In this document: piece after piece, positions 36,401 through 46,966 of the stretch
Layout of the letters: each line of letters opens with the position of its first letter
Position numbering within the stretch: position 1 is the first letter of the stretch
Assembly (NCBI RefSeq): GCF_905220415.1
Contig: NC_059537.1
Span: 2,593,989-2,657,988, forward strand
Origin: Colias croceus
Lineage: Eukaryota; Arthropoda; Insecta; Lepidoptera; Pieridae
Length of the DNA stretch: 64,000 nt
Reading direction: 5' to 3'
Program-made: the position numbers and the translations under genes
Notes under the pieces: model-generated
The model's input: only the letters and a program-made list of their open reading frames with translations
Databases searched by the model: none
Told to the model about the DNA's origin: nothing

Positions 36401-39400
36401 CACCGAAACTCCCTTTTTAGATTCAACACAACTAAAACAATTCTATACAAAAACAATTTTTGTCACTCACTTTAATATACGCATTAAAGTGATTACATAA
36501 TTCGTTGAGCCCGTCTTTGACTCGACTGAATAGATTATATAAAGTAGTCAGGTCGGCGAGCCGCGGCCCATCCATGAGGGACTCCAGGCCCTTGCTCAGT
36601 ATTCCCGTTAGGTGCTCGCTTAGCAACTGTTTCTCTACTGTGTGGATTAACTGCCATCTGGAAGAAAAACAAGTTTATAGAATACTAGCGGCTTCGCCCG
36701 TGGTACATATTTCGCAATATAAGGTAACCTATGTTCTTTCTCAGGGTCTAAAGATTGTCTGTGCTAAATTTAATCAAAATCGGTCCAGTAGTTTATGAGC
36801 CTATCATTACAATCGAACAAACAAATAAAGTTTTCCTCTTTATAATATTACTAGATTTCCGCCCGCGGCTTCGCCCGCGTTTGCAAAGGAAAACCCGCAT
36901 AGTTCCCGTTCCCGTGGGATTTCCGGGATAAAAACTATCCTATGTGTTAATCCAAGTTACCCTCTATATCTGTGCTAAATTGTATAATAGAAGAAACAGA
37001 TAATATACTTTAACAATGACAATGAGAACATGTTCACACATCAAATTTACAAAAATGATGAAAAGTTTATTCCAATAATGATGATGAAGGATATTTAATT
37101 CATTGTTAAGCCATGTAACATATTTCAACAATGACAATGGTGATGAAACAAATTTCAATAACTTCAAACATGATAAATAATATGTTTCAATAACGATGAT
37201 GATTATTAATTTATGCCAAATAGTCATATAACATTTCAACTATGATGATGAGTGATGAAACATGTTTCAAAGTTTCAAGATGTCAAAAAAGATGATAATT
37301 ATTTCAACAATGACATCACTAAGTAGTTTTTAAGTACATTTGTTAATTTTTCATTTTGTCTACTTGCTTTTAAAGAGTTTTTATTTATTATTTTTTTACT
37401 AACTTAGTGCACACATCCAAATAATGTAACAGGCGCTCATTCTCCTCTCGCAGTCGCTTCTCGACATGCGCAAGGTACTGAGGCACAGCCAGCTCGCGCA
37501 TCAGGCGTTGGCCTTCCGCTGCGTACAACCGTTCTGTGGCTTGCAGGAACCTGTGGGGTGGAGTGTATTGTATAGTTCACTGTCTATCAATTATTATTAA
37601 AAAGCAAATATGAGACATTTGGCTAAATTGAGCAGAATCATATTTAAAAATAAATATTGTGTCTGAGATTCAATTTCATATTATGAATTGTTGTATAATT
37701 TTGTCAAATTGATTAAATGTCTTTCGGATAGAAATTTTTAGTTAAGAGGAAATAAATCAATAAATTATTTTAAATTATACATTTGTTTTTTATTTAAACA
37801 CCTGTCCTTTGAACTCGTAATATTATGATATTTTTTATCAAAATAAGATTAAAAATACAAACCATGTCAACTTCAACATACTTATGTTCAAAAGCATCCT
37901 GATATATCTGCAAGTCAGAGAGCATTCTCAACAGACTCTTGAGCAATGAGATATCCACGGCATCCCCGCCTCGCTCCCTTTCAATTAGCAGCAGTAAACC
38001 ATCCACTGTTCTTGTTTGTATCAACGTATTCATTGCAATGTGGTGACGGAACAAATCTAAACCCATGTCCCTGCGAATATAAGAATTTATTAATTTGTAT
38101 AGAAAATGTTTTATTGCTTAACAATTTGTTAAATGCATCTTGAAAAACGTGTAATATGATTAATCAGACTTTTGTCAGTTGTATAGAAACAATAACCAAA
38201 ATACTTTCACAAAATTAATACACAATGAAGTTAGTAAAAATGATATAGCTTTTTATAAAAAAAAAACCCATAAAGAAATGACTCTTATAAATAAAGAAAA
38301 ATAATATTATTTTGCTTTTAACTGCATAGAAATTAAGAATTGACCTGCAATGTCATGCTAATAAAATTCTGTTTGTTCAGTTAAGTTTTTAAACAAAAAC
38401 TATATATCTTAGATGCATCAAAGAGGAACATAACGATTCAACATTTTGTAAAATATCTCAAAACGAAATTGACATAGAAACGTAAAAAATAAACAACAAT
38501 ATAATTATTAATTTCAGTCTTAGTAGTAGCATGTACTCTTCTCACCATATAGAGTGTATACTAGGATTTTGAAGCACATAAGTGCGGTCCAGGTATAAGA
38601 ATATGCTCCTAATCATGATCATCTGCCGACAGTGCGCCCGCCAACAGTCGTCCATGCGTTTGAGGAAGACCTGTCTGTCCATACTCTCGGAGAGGAACTG
38701 CTCTATATTAGACTTAACATGGGCTTCTACTAGGTTTGTCAAGTTTACGTATAGTTGTGAAGCCATCTGGAAATTTTATCATATGTAATTCACTTTAAAA
38801 ATAAGGTTTTTCATTAGATTTATTTTGATTGAAGGCCATTTCACCTTTAGAATTAAGGCTGATTTTTCAATCCTTGGTTAAAACGTGTTCGTTGAATAAT
38901 GTATTAAACTACTATTTCAAAAATGCACTCTAATTACCTGTATTTGATAGTTTACAAATGACATTTTAATATTGTTGTGTAATACTTTATTGAGCCAATA
39001 AGTTTAACCAAGAATTGAAAAATCGGCCCTTAATAGTATTATTAACTTTGTTTTCTGAGCATGTATATTATAGTGTTTAATTTTTTGTTATTGGGTGGGT
39101 ACAAAGAAGATGTATTGATATTCTAATATGGACTGCAAGTGAGCGTAATCAGAACGAAAATGATTAGTTGTTAGAATGAAGAATTTAAAAATTAAATATA
39201 AATGCCAATCATAATTTATTTTGATGCCATGATTTAATATTTAAGTTTTTTAGCATTCTAATGCTTTGACGTGAGGATTTTTCTTTATCTTGTTTTAATT
39301 TTTTTTAATAATTGAAAATATGTATCGGTAGAGACCACATTTTGAGGTTATTTCAAATAAAAATAAAACACATTGTGTGTGCCAGCAATAATTACTACAC

Positions 39401-40232
39401 TAAGGGCTGATTTTTCAATCCTTGGTTAATACTTATTCGTCTAATAATGTATTAAACTACCATTTCAAAAATGTATTATTTGCCCGTCTTTGACAGTTTA
39501 CCGGTGACATTTTAATATTATCATGTAATACTTTATTGGGTGGGTAAGTTTTATCCATGGATTGAAAAATCAGAACTAATAGCAATATAATACTATAGTG
39601 AATATAAATCTTCATTGTGTCTGTACTATTCGGAGCACTTCCAATATAATTTAATTGATAATTGAAAATAAATAAAGGGTCATTCAAATTTTGATATGCA
39701 GCCAAGAATGAGACACAGCTGGCAGCAAGGTTCACCTCGTTGAATTACCAACTTCTGTTTACCTTATGACTGCACATATTTTCAACTGCCTGGTAAAGTT
39801 CTTCCAGGGAATAGGCTATAGCTTTCGAGGTCTGGATCGCGATCACAGCCTCTCGTAATTTGCTCCATGTTGTTTCTTGATAATTTTCTGGAAGATTCGG
39901 TTTACCTGCAACACACACGCATTCATTACCAGATGTCACGAAGGAAGGTTATGATATGACGGCCCGTTGGTAACAAGCATAAACATACTTTTAAAGTTCT
40001 TTATTACTAGCTTCTTTGCCGTCGCACCAGGCTTATTCATGGACGACGACGCTAGTTTAATTGTTCCATTTGAGTTTGGATTCAACATGGAGAAATTCGA
40101 TTTCTTTTCACTTGCACTCATATCGTCAAATTTTGCTTTTTTAGTACACTGCTCGCTATTTGTGTGAGAACGTTTTCTACACTGATTTCCACCCTCCTCG
40201 ACCAAAACTTGCGTTTTAGCTAAGCCCGACAT
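30417..40232 (-). CDS. Cul4: Cullin-4, scaffold of DDB1-CUL4-ROC1 ubiquitin ligases
   Basis: Scaffold of CRL4 E3 ligases, which act in DNA replication control, repair and chromatin regulation. Exons in transcript order: 40232-39989, 39905-39763, 38766-38546, 38070-37882, 37550-37404, 36657-36471, 36117-35925, 35595-35294, 34931-34710, 33994-33887, 33355-33185, 31127-30975, 30512-30417. They sum to 792 codons with every phase closing. N-terminal tail has a basic patch (KKAKF), a possible nuclear signal. The cullin repeats follow (LVIKNFK, LEELYQAVENMC). The cullin homology domain shows LFRFIHGKDVFEAFYKKDLA and KHSGRKLQWQ. The C-terminal neddylation domain has VRVMKMRK, with the modified Lys, and ends NPNQYNYVA. 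Start chosen at the ATG giving MSGLAKTQ, since upstream in-frame sequence has only a GTG. The exon ending at 34710 is followed by in-frame copies of its end. Confidence 0.97.
30765..30880 (-). mobile_element. Helitron-like repeat copy (CUL4 intron)
   Basis: CTAG end beside GCCCGCGGCTTCGCCCGC, minus orientation; a relative of the fragment at 380-543, with which it shares the 'aatccgttg..tagttttaaagat' region. Confidence 0.65.
31365..32646. mobile_element. hAT-type non-autonomous element, 1.28 kb (CUL4 intron)
   Basis: Ends CAGTGGCG...CGCCACTG flanked by the perfect 8-bp duplication GTCGCTAT (31357-31364, 32647-32654). No transposase frame. The inverted ends are short (8 bp clear). Confidence 0.85.
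32898..33165 (-). repeat. CUL4 exon-end fragment joined to a GTATACAA-type minisatellite
   Basis: Bases 32898-32940 copy the last 43 bases of the nearby CUL4 exon (33185-33355), including its GTAC donor, with a few changes. From about 32941 to 33165 a 14-bp-type repeat (gtgtgagtatacaa / gtgcgtgtgtatac) fills the gap up to the real exon. The minisatellite lies between a donor fragment and the true donor, so it arose within or beside the duplication. ORFs across it are repeat artefacts. Confidence 0.85.
33405..33631 (-). mobile_element. Helitron-like element (CUL4 intron)
   Basis: Minus-strand copy of the family at 55256: CTAG, hairpin region GAAGCTTCGCCCGCG, 'cgttcccgtgggatttccgg', then 'gtaatcggttcagtagtatt' and GA end. 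Confidence 0.8.
34410..34800 (-). repeat. 126-bp in-frame tandem repeat of a CUL4 exon end and donor, 3 copies
   Basis: The end of the CUL4 exon encoding FYLAKHSGRKLQWQ...AHFLQ, plus 36 bp beyond its donor, is repeated with a 126-bp period (CTGCAG donor boundary at about 34710, 34584 and 34458 on the minus strand). 126 bp is 42 codons; the frame stays open through all copies, ending near 34383. Each copy retains CAG|gtgtgt at phase 0, so any of the three donors could join the next exon at 33994 in frame, adding 0, 42 or 84 residues. Only the first donor gives the normal cullin length. Confidence 0.92.
36685..36985 (-). mobile_element. Two head-to-tail Helitron-like copies (CUL4 intron)
   Basis: One copy at 36685-36855 (CTAG, GGCTTCGCCCG) meets a second, truncated copy at 36851-36985 that begins CTAGATTTCCGCCCGCGG. 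The junction is direct, as for tandem rolling-circle insertions. Confidence 0.65.
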
Positions 40233-41279
40233 AAGAAAGCATGATATGGCCGCAGCCACAACATTAAATAATGCGATTAACTCTATTTAACTACAAAATA
40301 CAAATAAAAATAGACGCAGTCAACTAGTTAGTCGATATTCATTACGACAACCACTCGGCACTCAGATATAACACAGAGTTATAATATTGTACTCTGTGAC
40401 AACCACCATTACAAAAAATACATTTTTAGCTTCAACAGTCAACTTGAAGAGGGCGCTGTTACTATTTGTTATCCGTCAAAATGTTTTTTAATTTCAATTT
40501 GACACCTTGTCTGGATACAAGTATTTTAATGTGATCATAATTTCACGCCTCACATTATTATTCAAATATTAATTATATATTAATTTATGTAATTGTAATT
40601 GTTTATGTAATTTATGTAATTTCCTTTTTACTTTATAATCGGGAAATAACACTTTTCCCATACAAGATGTATTTCTAATACTCAGATAAACAAGTAGATA
40701 TAGCTAACACCAAGAGATGGCGTTGATATAAATTTTAAATTGGTTCTGTTTTTCCGGTATTATATTTTGAAATAATTATTGTCTTCGATCTTCATATCTA
40801 GACACGCGGCAGCGTGTCAAGCCGAGTTCAAGCGAAGAGAACTGGCGAGCAGCAGCCGTGTGTATATTTACACGAACCATTTCGAGCCACTTTTCACCCC
40901 CTTATAACTCGAAAACTAAACCAAATTTGGTACATATCAAGAGGACCTCAAGATAAACAAGAATCTTAAATTTCATAAATACAGATTAAACAGTTGCGTA
41001 GATATTAATATCCAAAAATCGCAATTTTTAAGACTGACTGACTCATAGATATATACAAAACCTAACCCACTTCCAGATGACCTAGAAAGTTCAAATTTTG
41101 TAATCAACTAGGTAATAGTGAGTGTACAAAGGAAAAAATCAGAAAATACTGAATTTATCTGTATTTATATACTATCATCGATCTACTATAATTTTATGTA
41201 GTAGTAATTATATACATCAACCTAGGTTAAGTGTTGACAGACAATCTAGCCCTAAGCTAGATTTAAACTAGTATATATA
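40233..41279. other. CUL4 upstream / intergenic region
   Basis: Contains the probable CUL4 promoter and 5' UTR (minus strand). The part from about 40790 (acacgcggcagcgtgtcaag, 'accaaatttggtacatatcaa') looks like dispersed repeat. No gene seen. Confidence 0.45.
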
Positions 41280-43672
41280 AGACAACAGCTAAGCAGACTT
41301 TTTCCATTGTGCATCAAAATATTCAAGGCTTGGCTAGCAAATTGTTAGAAATAGAATTGTTTCTGAATGATAACAATATTAAAATATTTTGTGTAACAGA
41401 ACATTGGCTTAAACAATGTCAGTCGTTAGTAAATATTGAAAATTACAAATTAAAAAGTATATACTTTAGGACACAGGCTATTCACGGAGGTTCTGTTATT
41501 TTTGTAGGTACATGATAGTGTAAAATGTAAAGAACGAACTGACATTGTTAGTCTTTCTGTAGAACGGACCATTGAACTGTCCTGTGTGGAGCTGGAGCGT
41601 TATATTATTGTTTGCGTTTATAGACCCCCTTCCAGTGACTATAATATGTTTGAGACAGTCATGGAAGAAATATTAAAGCGTCTAAGCAGGAGTAAAAAAA
41701 AAGTTATAGTATGTGGCGATTTTAATATTGATTTACTTTTACAAACACAAACGGCTACACGAATTGTTAATTTATTTCAGTCATTTAATCTATATACACT
41801 TTTTAACGAACCCACACGAATTACACCTACTTCTGCAACCTGTATTGATAATATATACTGTGACTGCATCTGTTTAGAGAAAAATATTCTCAATACATTG
41901 ACTTCGGATCACTGTGGCCAGAAAGTAGTTTTTGAATGGGATTGCATACCTACATTTAAAAGGATTAATGTTAGGCCTATAACTAAAAAAGGCATTAATA
42001 AATTTAGGAATAATATTGATAAAAACCTGCCCGTACTAAATGATCAATCCTTTCCTAATAGTCCTTGTGAAATGTTTAAAAATCTTTTTAATTTAGTACA
42101 TAATGAATTTGAAAAAATATTTAAAGTTAAATCTTTAAATATTACCAAGGATTTACCATTTAGTAAATGGGCGACAGCTAGTATACATAGGTGCAGGAAC
42201 ATTCTTTATGAATTATATGGTATGAAGCAATATAGTAAAGACCCATCTTTCCTTAGTTATGTTAGAAATTACTCAAAAATTTTTAAAAAATTTGTTTTAC
42301 TGCAAAGCGTTTGTATATCAAAGATAAAATACGCGACTCTGGTAATAAAGTTAAAACAGTTTGGTCTATTATTAACGGTGAAATGGGTAAAAGCAAATCA
42401 AGTAATACCATAAAACTTGTAAATAATGACAGGGTTATTGACAAAAGTGCTGATGTTGCGCTTGCTTTTGAAGAATTCTTCAGTAGTGTCCCTGCTACTA
42501 TTACTAATAGTTTAAATTCGTCTTCAGCACTTGCAGAAACCTTTTTGAGGGACCATGTTGCGGGGTGCAGTACATTATTTGAATTACGACACGTAACTGC
42601 TAGTGATATTGTTACTGCCTTTAAGACGCTTAATCTAAAAAATACTTGTGATCTTTGGGGAATGTCCGTAAATTTAGTTAATAATATAATAGAAAATATT
42701 GCGAAAAATTTAGCTTTCATATTTAATAAGTGTTGTGACTATGGTACATTTCCTAATTTACTAAAGCTTAGTACCTAAAGTTATACCTCTATTTAAGAAG
42801 GGCGATCAAGAAGACTGTAACAATTATAGACCTATCTCTATTTTACCAACATTAAGTAAGGTATTCGAGAAGTTAATATTAAACCAATTGAGTAGTCATT
42901 TTGCATCTAATAATTTACTGCACACCAAACAGTTTGGTTTCACAAAGGGGCGCTCAACCACAGATGCTGGAGTTGCACTTCTAACACATATATATAAAGC
43001 ATGGGAAAACTCAAAAAATGCTCTGGGGATATTTTGTGACCTCTCCAAAGCATTTGACTGCGTTGAACATTGTACTTTGTTACGTAAACTTAATCACTAT
43101 GGAATTAAAGGAAAAGCCCAGAACCTCATAGCGTCATACCTGTATGATAGGATTCAGACTGTAGTTGTTGATGGAGAACGTTCTAGCGGTGCGTCAATTA
43201 ACATTGGTGTTCCACAAGGGTCAATTTTAGGTCCCTTCTTGTTCTTGGTATATATCAATGATCTTCCCTATTATTTGCAGGATAGGTGTGAAATAGTTCT
43301 GTTTGCAGATGATACCTCATTAATTTTTAATGTGGATAGGCATGACCCAAATGTTGACGAAGTGAACAGTGCTCTTTTACACATATCTGAATGGTTTACT
43401 GCCAATAATTTATTATTAAATGCCAAAAAAACCACTTGTGTTGAATTTTTACTTCCTAACGTAAAAAAGTTGAACAGAGATATTACCTTGAACGGGGAGG
43501 TATTGCATCCTACTGAGTCTACTGTATTTCTAGGGTTTACATTGGACGAGAAACTACAGTGGGGAGCCCATGTCAACACCGCTGCAGGTAAGCTCAGTTC
43601 AGCTGCATATGCAGTCCGAAAAATAAGGCATCTCGCCGATGAAGATACGGCTAGATTGGTTTTGCGACAATA
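41280..43672 (+). mobile_element. Decayed non-LTR retrotransposon (endonuclease + reverse transcriptase)
   Basis: Successive open pieces: endonuclease start (HQNIQGLASK, CVTEHWL), endonuclease core (YRPPSSDYNMF, VCGDFNIDLL, TSDHC), and reverse transcriptase (NYRPISILPTLSKVFEKL, LSKAFDCVEH, GVPQGSILGPFLFL, LFADDTS, FLGFTLDE). Frame changes near 41515, 42300 and 42780, and a stop soon after the RT, show it is dead and lacks its 3' part. Most like CR1/Jockey-clade elements; the clade is not decided. Confidence 0.9.
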
Positions 43673-43673
43673 A

Positions 43674-44162
43674 ATTGCAGGATATGTAAACGATATTGCA
43701 AGTAACTCATGCAAGACTTCCGCGAGTTTACTTGCAGGTGGAAACGAGGCCTTACAAGTTGATTATTTTTATTGACCATCTTTCAGTTGTATTTCGCGCA
43801 ATAAATAATTATGGTAAGTACCAGCTTCATGTTTCCTAGAAATCCAGTCTCGAACCTAGCTCGAACCCAAATTGATCTTTTTTTCTTTTTCGACAATAAA
43901 ATTGTTAATGTAGTTGCTACACGTGCCCATCTTGACGACATTATTTCACAAAATAGAATAGAAAAATTGTGACAGTAATTCATATCCCGTCACTCGCAAG
44001 ATCTGGTGTGTAAACACCTCCGCGATAAGTTGCGATAGTATGATCCGCAAGCTTCTCGCATGACATTTATTGCAGCTATAAATTGCAGGATATGTAAACG
44101 ACATTGCAAGTAACTCATGCAAGACTTCCGCGAGTTTACTTGCAGGTGAAAAGGAGGCCTTA
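43674..44162. repeat. Direct repeat pair flanking about 330 bp
   Basis: A stretch of about 80 bp (ttgcaggatatgtaaacgat...gagtttacttgcaggtg) at 43674-43755 recurs at 44082-44162 with few changes. It follows the dead retrotransposon and precedes the composite element, and could be the ends of another element. Confidence 0.6.
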
Positions 44163-44543
44163 GTGGAATAGGCAAGGGGCCTATTCGGCCTTCATGGAGG
44201 TGAAAGATGGAAAAGGGATTGCTGGCCAGTTAGCGAGGACGGTGAATATATGTCAGGCACCGCGTTCGATTTCGCTCTCTTGTTTTTGGACCGTCGGATC
44301 GGATAGACGTCACCATTTTTCGCTTATTATAATAATTATTATTATTGTTAACATTTAATATAAAAAATTGTGATTATTCTTTGAAAGTATTTTCTTTAAA
44401 ATAAATAACCGTCTAAAAGGCTAATTTCAGAAGTGGGATACCACTCGCATCTGTGTTGGCTTTCTAGACTGTTACGGGAATTGTTGTAAAATAAATTTTA
44501 GTGAGAATTTTTTGAACTTGTGTTAGTTTATCGCAATGTCTAA

Positions 44544-45009
44544 GGGTCAAGTCACACCAAAAGAGCGGGGAAGCGCAGCGCAGCGCGGCGAAGCGCGGAG
44601 TAGCGGAGACCCGCGACTTCTCGAGCATTCCAGCGACTTCTCGAGCAGTCGCGGGAATCCGCGCGCCTTCCCGCGATGAATTCACGGGTCGCTCTTTGCG
44701 CAGTTCGAATGCTCGCGCGCACAGACGCGTGCGGGGAGCGGGCGCGAGGGGCGGGATATTGCCAGCGGCCGCTCGCGAATGCTCGAGCATTCTCTGGAAT
44801 TCCCGCGACTTCTCGCGCAGTCGCACGGTCCGTCCGCTGGAATTCCACGGAATTCCAGCGGACGGCGCCGCGGGCATCCGCGCGACTCGTTCGAGCTTGT
44901 CATGCGATAATAAGTATTATAGTAATGAAGATAAAGTTAAAATTCATATGACACGGAAACTGCGCTCCGCTTCGCCGCGCTTCGACGCTCTTTTGGTGTG
45001 AGTTGACCC
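44544..45009. mobile_element. TAA-flanked MITE inside the composite element
   Basis: Inverted ends GGGTCAA(G/C)TCACACCAAAAG flanked by TAA on both sides (PIF/Harbinger-like), very GC-rich with AGCGCGGCGAAGCG-type repeats. Removing it with one TAA would restore a continuous frame from the ATG at 44536. Confidence 0.85.
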
Positions 45010-45487
45010 TAAAGAGGGTGGTAGCAAATCTCGAAAACGTGGACGTTCTTCTGATCCGGGTATCAAACAACAGCTTCAAACGATTATATCACGTTTGACT
45101 GCGTTGGAGGATACTTCTAGGGGCCGCAATATAGGTGCAGCTAGCGCGGCGTGCCAGGCTTCGCCCTTGCGCTCGCACACGCCGCCGCGGCCGCTGCCGC
45201 CACCGCAGTTGCTTAGATTATCGAGTGACTCATCCAATATGGTGGCCGCCCGCGACGCGACGCGCGCCGACCTGTTGGCGCCTAGCGTGACGTCGGCTAT
45301 ACGGGGAGCGTGCCTGCATCGTTGCCGTCGAGCGCTGACGCTGTGTTGTGCGAAGTATTGGATAAAATTGCTACGACAATCGATGCTGTAAACCCGGTGA
45401 GATCCAACCAGTAGCTTGTTGCTTTGACCTTGCTTTAAATGATTGTAACGTTTGCTATGAGTATGTGGTTTGGCTATTCATGGTGCG

Positions 45488-45830
45488 CATCCCGAGGGCT
45501 CTGCGCGTATTACTTTACAACCCTCTGAAAGCCGAGTTGTATAACCGCTTATTTTTGCGTTTTTGTTTTGGCATCCTGAGGGCTCTGCCTGTCGCCTGTG
45601 GTACATCCTGAGGGCTCTGTACTAGATGTTGTTGTTGTTGTTGTTTTGGCATCCTGAGGGCTCTGTACTAGATGTTCTTTTTGTTGTTGTTTTGGCATCC
45701 TGAGGGCTCTGCCTGTGGCACATCCTGAGGGCTCTGTGCTTGTTGAAATCTGGTACCCTGAGGGCTCTGCCAGTCATACATCCCGAGGGCTCTGTATGGT
45801 GACTAGTAACCTGAGGGCTCTGCTAGTGTT
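45488..45830 (+). repeat. Irregular array of CATCCTGAGGGCTCTG repeats
   Basis: About nine copies of a 13-16-base core (CAT)CC(T/C)GAGGGCTCTG with irregular spacing and intervening GTTGTT tracts. Confidence 0.85.
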
Positions 45831-46270
45831 CATAGTGTCTATTTTTATGTTTTACATCCTAGGCCCCGTTTAACATAAAAATAAACCGATCATTTTGCCA
45901 TCTCATGTGAGATGAGTGTAGTTTTCATGTTTCTTTATTGTGGTCTAATGCAAACAATAATGTCAATAGGTGCCGCTGATGAGGACGACTCTTTGGACTC
46001 TGAAAAAAATGTGGAGAGAAACATTCAAGAACAAGCAGAGGTCCACACTCAACCACCGTGTCAGGTGCTACTTGATGATGCGGTCGAGGACGAGCCGACT
46101 TCAGGAACGGCCGAGTTAGTGGAATAGGCAAGGGGCCTATTCGGCCTTCATGGAGGTGAAAGATGGAAAAGACGTCACCATTTTTCGCTTATTATAATTG
46201 TTAACATTTTAGACGGTTATTTATTTTAAAGAAAATACTTTCAAAGAATAATCACAATTTTTAATATTAA

Positions 46271-46314
46271 GTGCCCTTACGCACTAGCCGTTAACCGCTA
46301 GTGCGTAAGGGCAC
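46271..46314. mobile_element. 44-bp TIR-only foldback with TAA duplication
   Basis: Perfect arms GTGCCCTTACGCACTAGC and complement with only 8 bases between, flanked by TAA on both sides. It reads as a MITE reduced to its terminal repeats. Confidence 0.7.
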
Positions 46315-46419
46315 TAAAAGGCTAATTATAGTTTATTCCACAGAGCAAGTAATATAGTAGTTTATTCATGATTATTGAATCACAACAATAATTATTTCAT
46401 ACTACAGTCATCAATGATC

Positions 46420-46966
46420 AGTCCATAAGAGACAACTCCAATTGAGTTTTTGAGTCTATTGTAACCAGAAGAAGACTTTGTTCAGTTATGTTAGAGAATA
46501 AATACTTGATATTACCCATTTTAATATGCAACCATCAATGAACCTAATTTAAAGTTTATTGGATTGTAGAACAAAAGTATGGGTGAAGTAATTGGTATGT
46601 AAATAATTTCGCTTTCTGCATATTTTTTGAGGAACGTTTTAGGCATTAAGGTATTTTATGTTTTTCAAGAATTTTGTACTCTACAATGTGACCAAAACCT
46701 ATCATACAAATTAAGTGGAAATGGTTTGATATTCTACGTTAAGTCTCGAGGAGGTGCGGCTATTGGAATATCCGAGGACATGGATGAGTTCTGCAATTAT
46801 TGGGTAAGGAAACTATTTTTCATTTCTATAATATATTCTTAAAATTTTAAACTTAACAAATTGTATACTTAAATGTCCATAAGAGACAACTCCAATTGAG
46901 TTTTTGAGTCTATTGTAACCAGAAGAAGACTTTGTTCAGTTATGTTAGAGAATAAATACTTTATTA
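46420..46966. repeat. 90-bp direct repeats flanking the first DM9-gene segment
   Basis: The stretch 'gtccataagagacaactcca...gagaataaatactt' at about 46420-46508 is repeated essentially unchanged at 46878-46966, on either side of the first coding segment. Confidence 0.85.

Larger units (their letters stand above)
44162..46330 (+). mobile_element. Composite terminal-repeat element with gag-like start
   Basis: About 55 bp (gtggaataggcaaggggcct...) at 44162-44217 recur at 46117-46172. Further right both sides share 'gacgtcaccatttttcgctt', and a 55-bp piece is inverted in the right copy. Between them: an ATG at 44536 whose frame is broken by a MITE, then resumes as a Ser/Pro-rich stretch; nine CCTGAGGGCTCTG-type repeats (45488-45830); and an acidic ORF near 45950-46127. 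It looks like a rearranged LTR-retrotransposon-type derivative without pol. Confidence 0.55.

Noticed and set aside
44464..45001. Overlapping Ser/Arg-rich ORFs on both strands
   Set aside because: They are inside the GC-rich TAA-flanked MITE.
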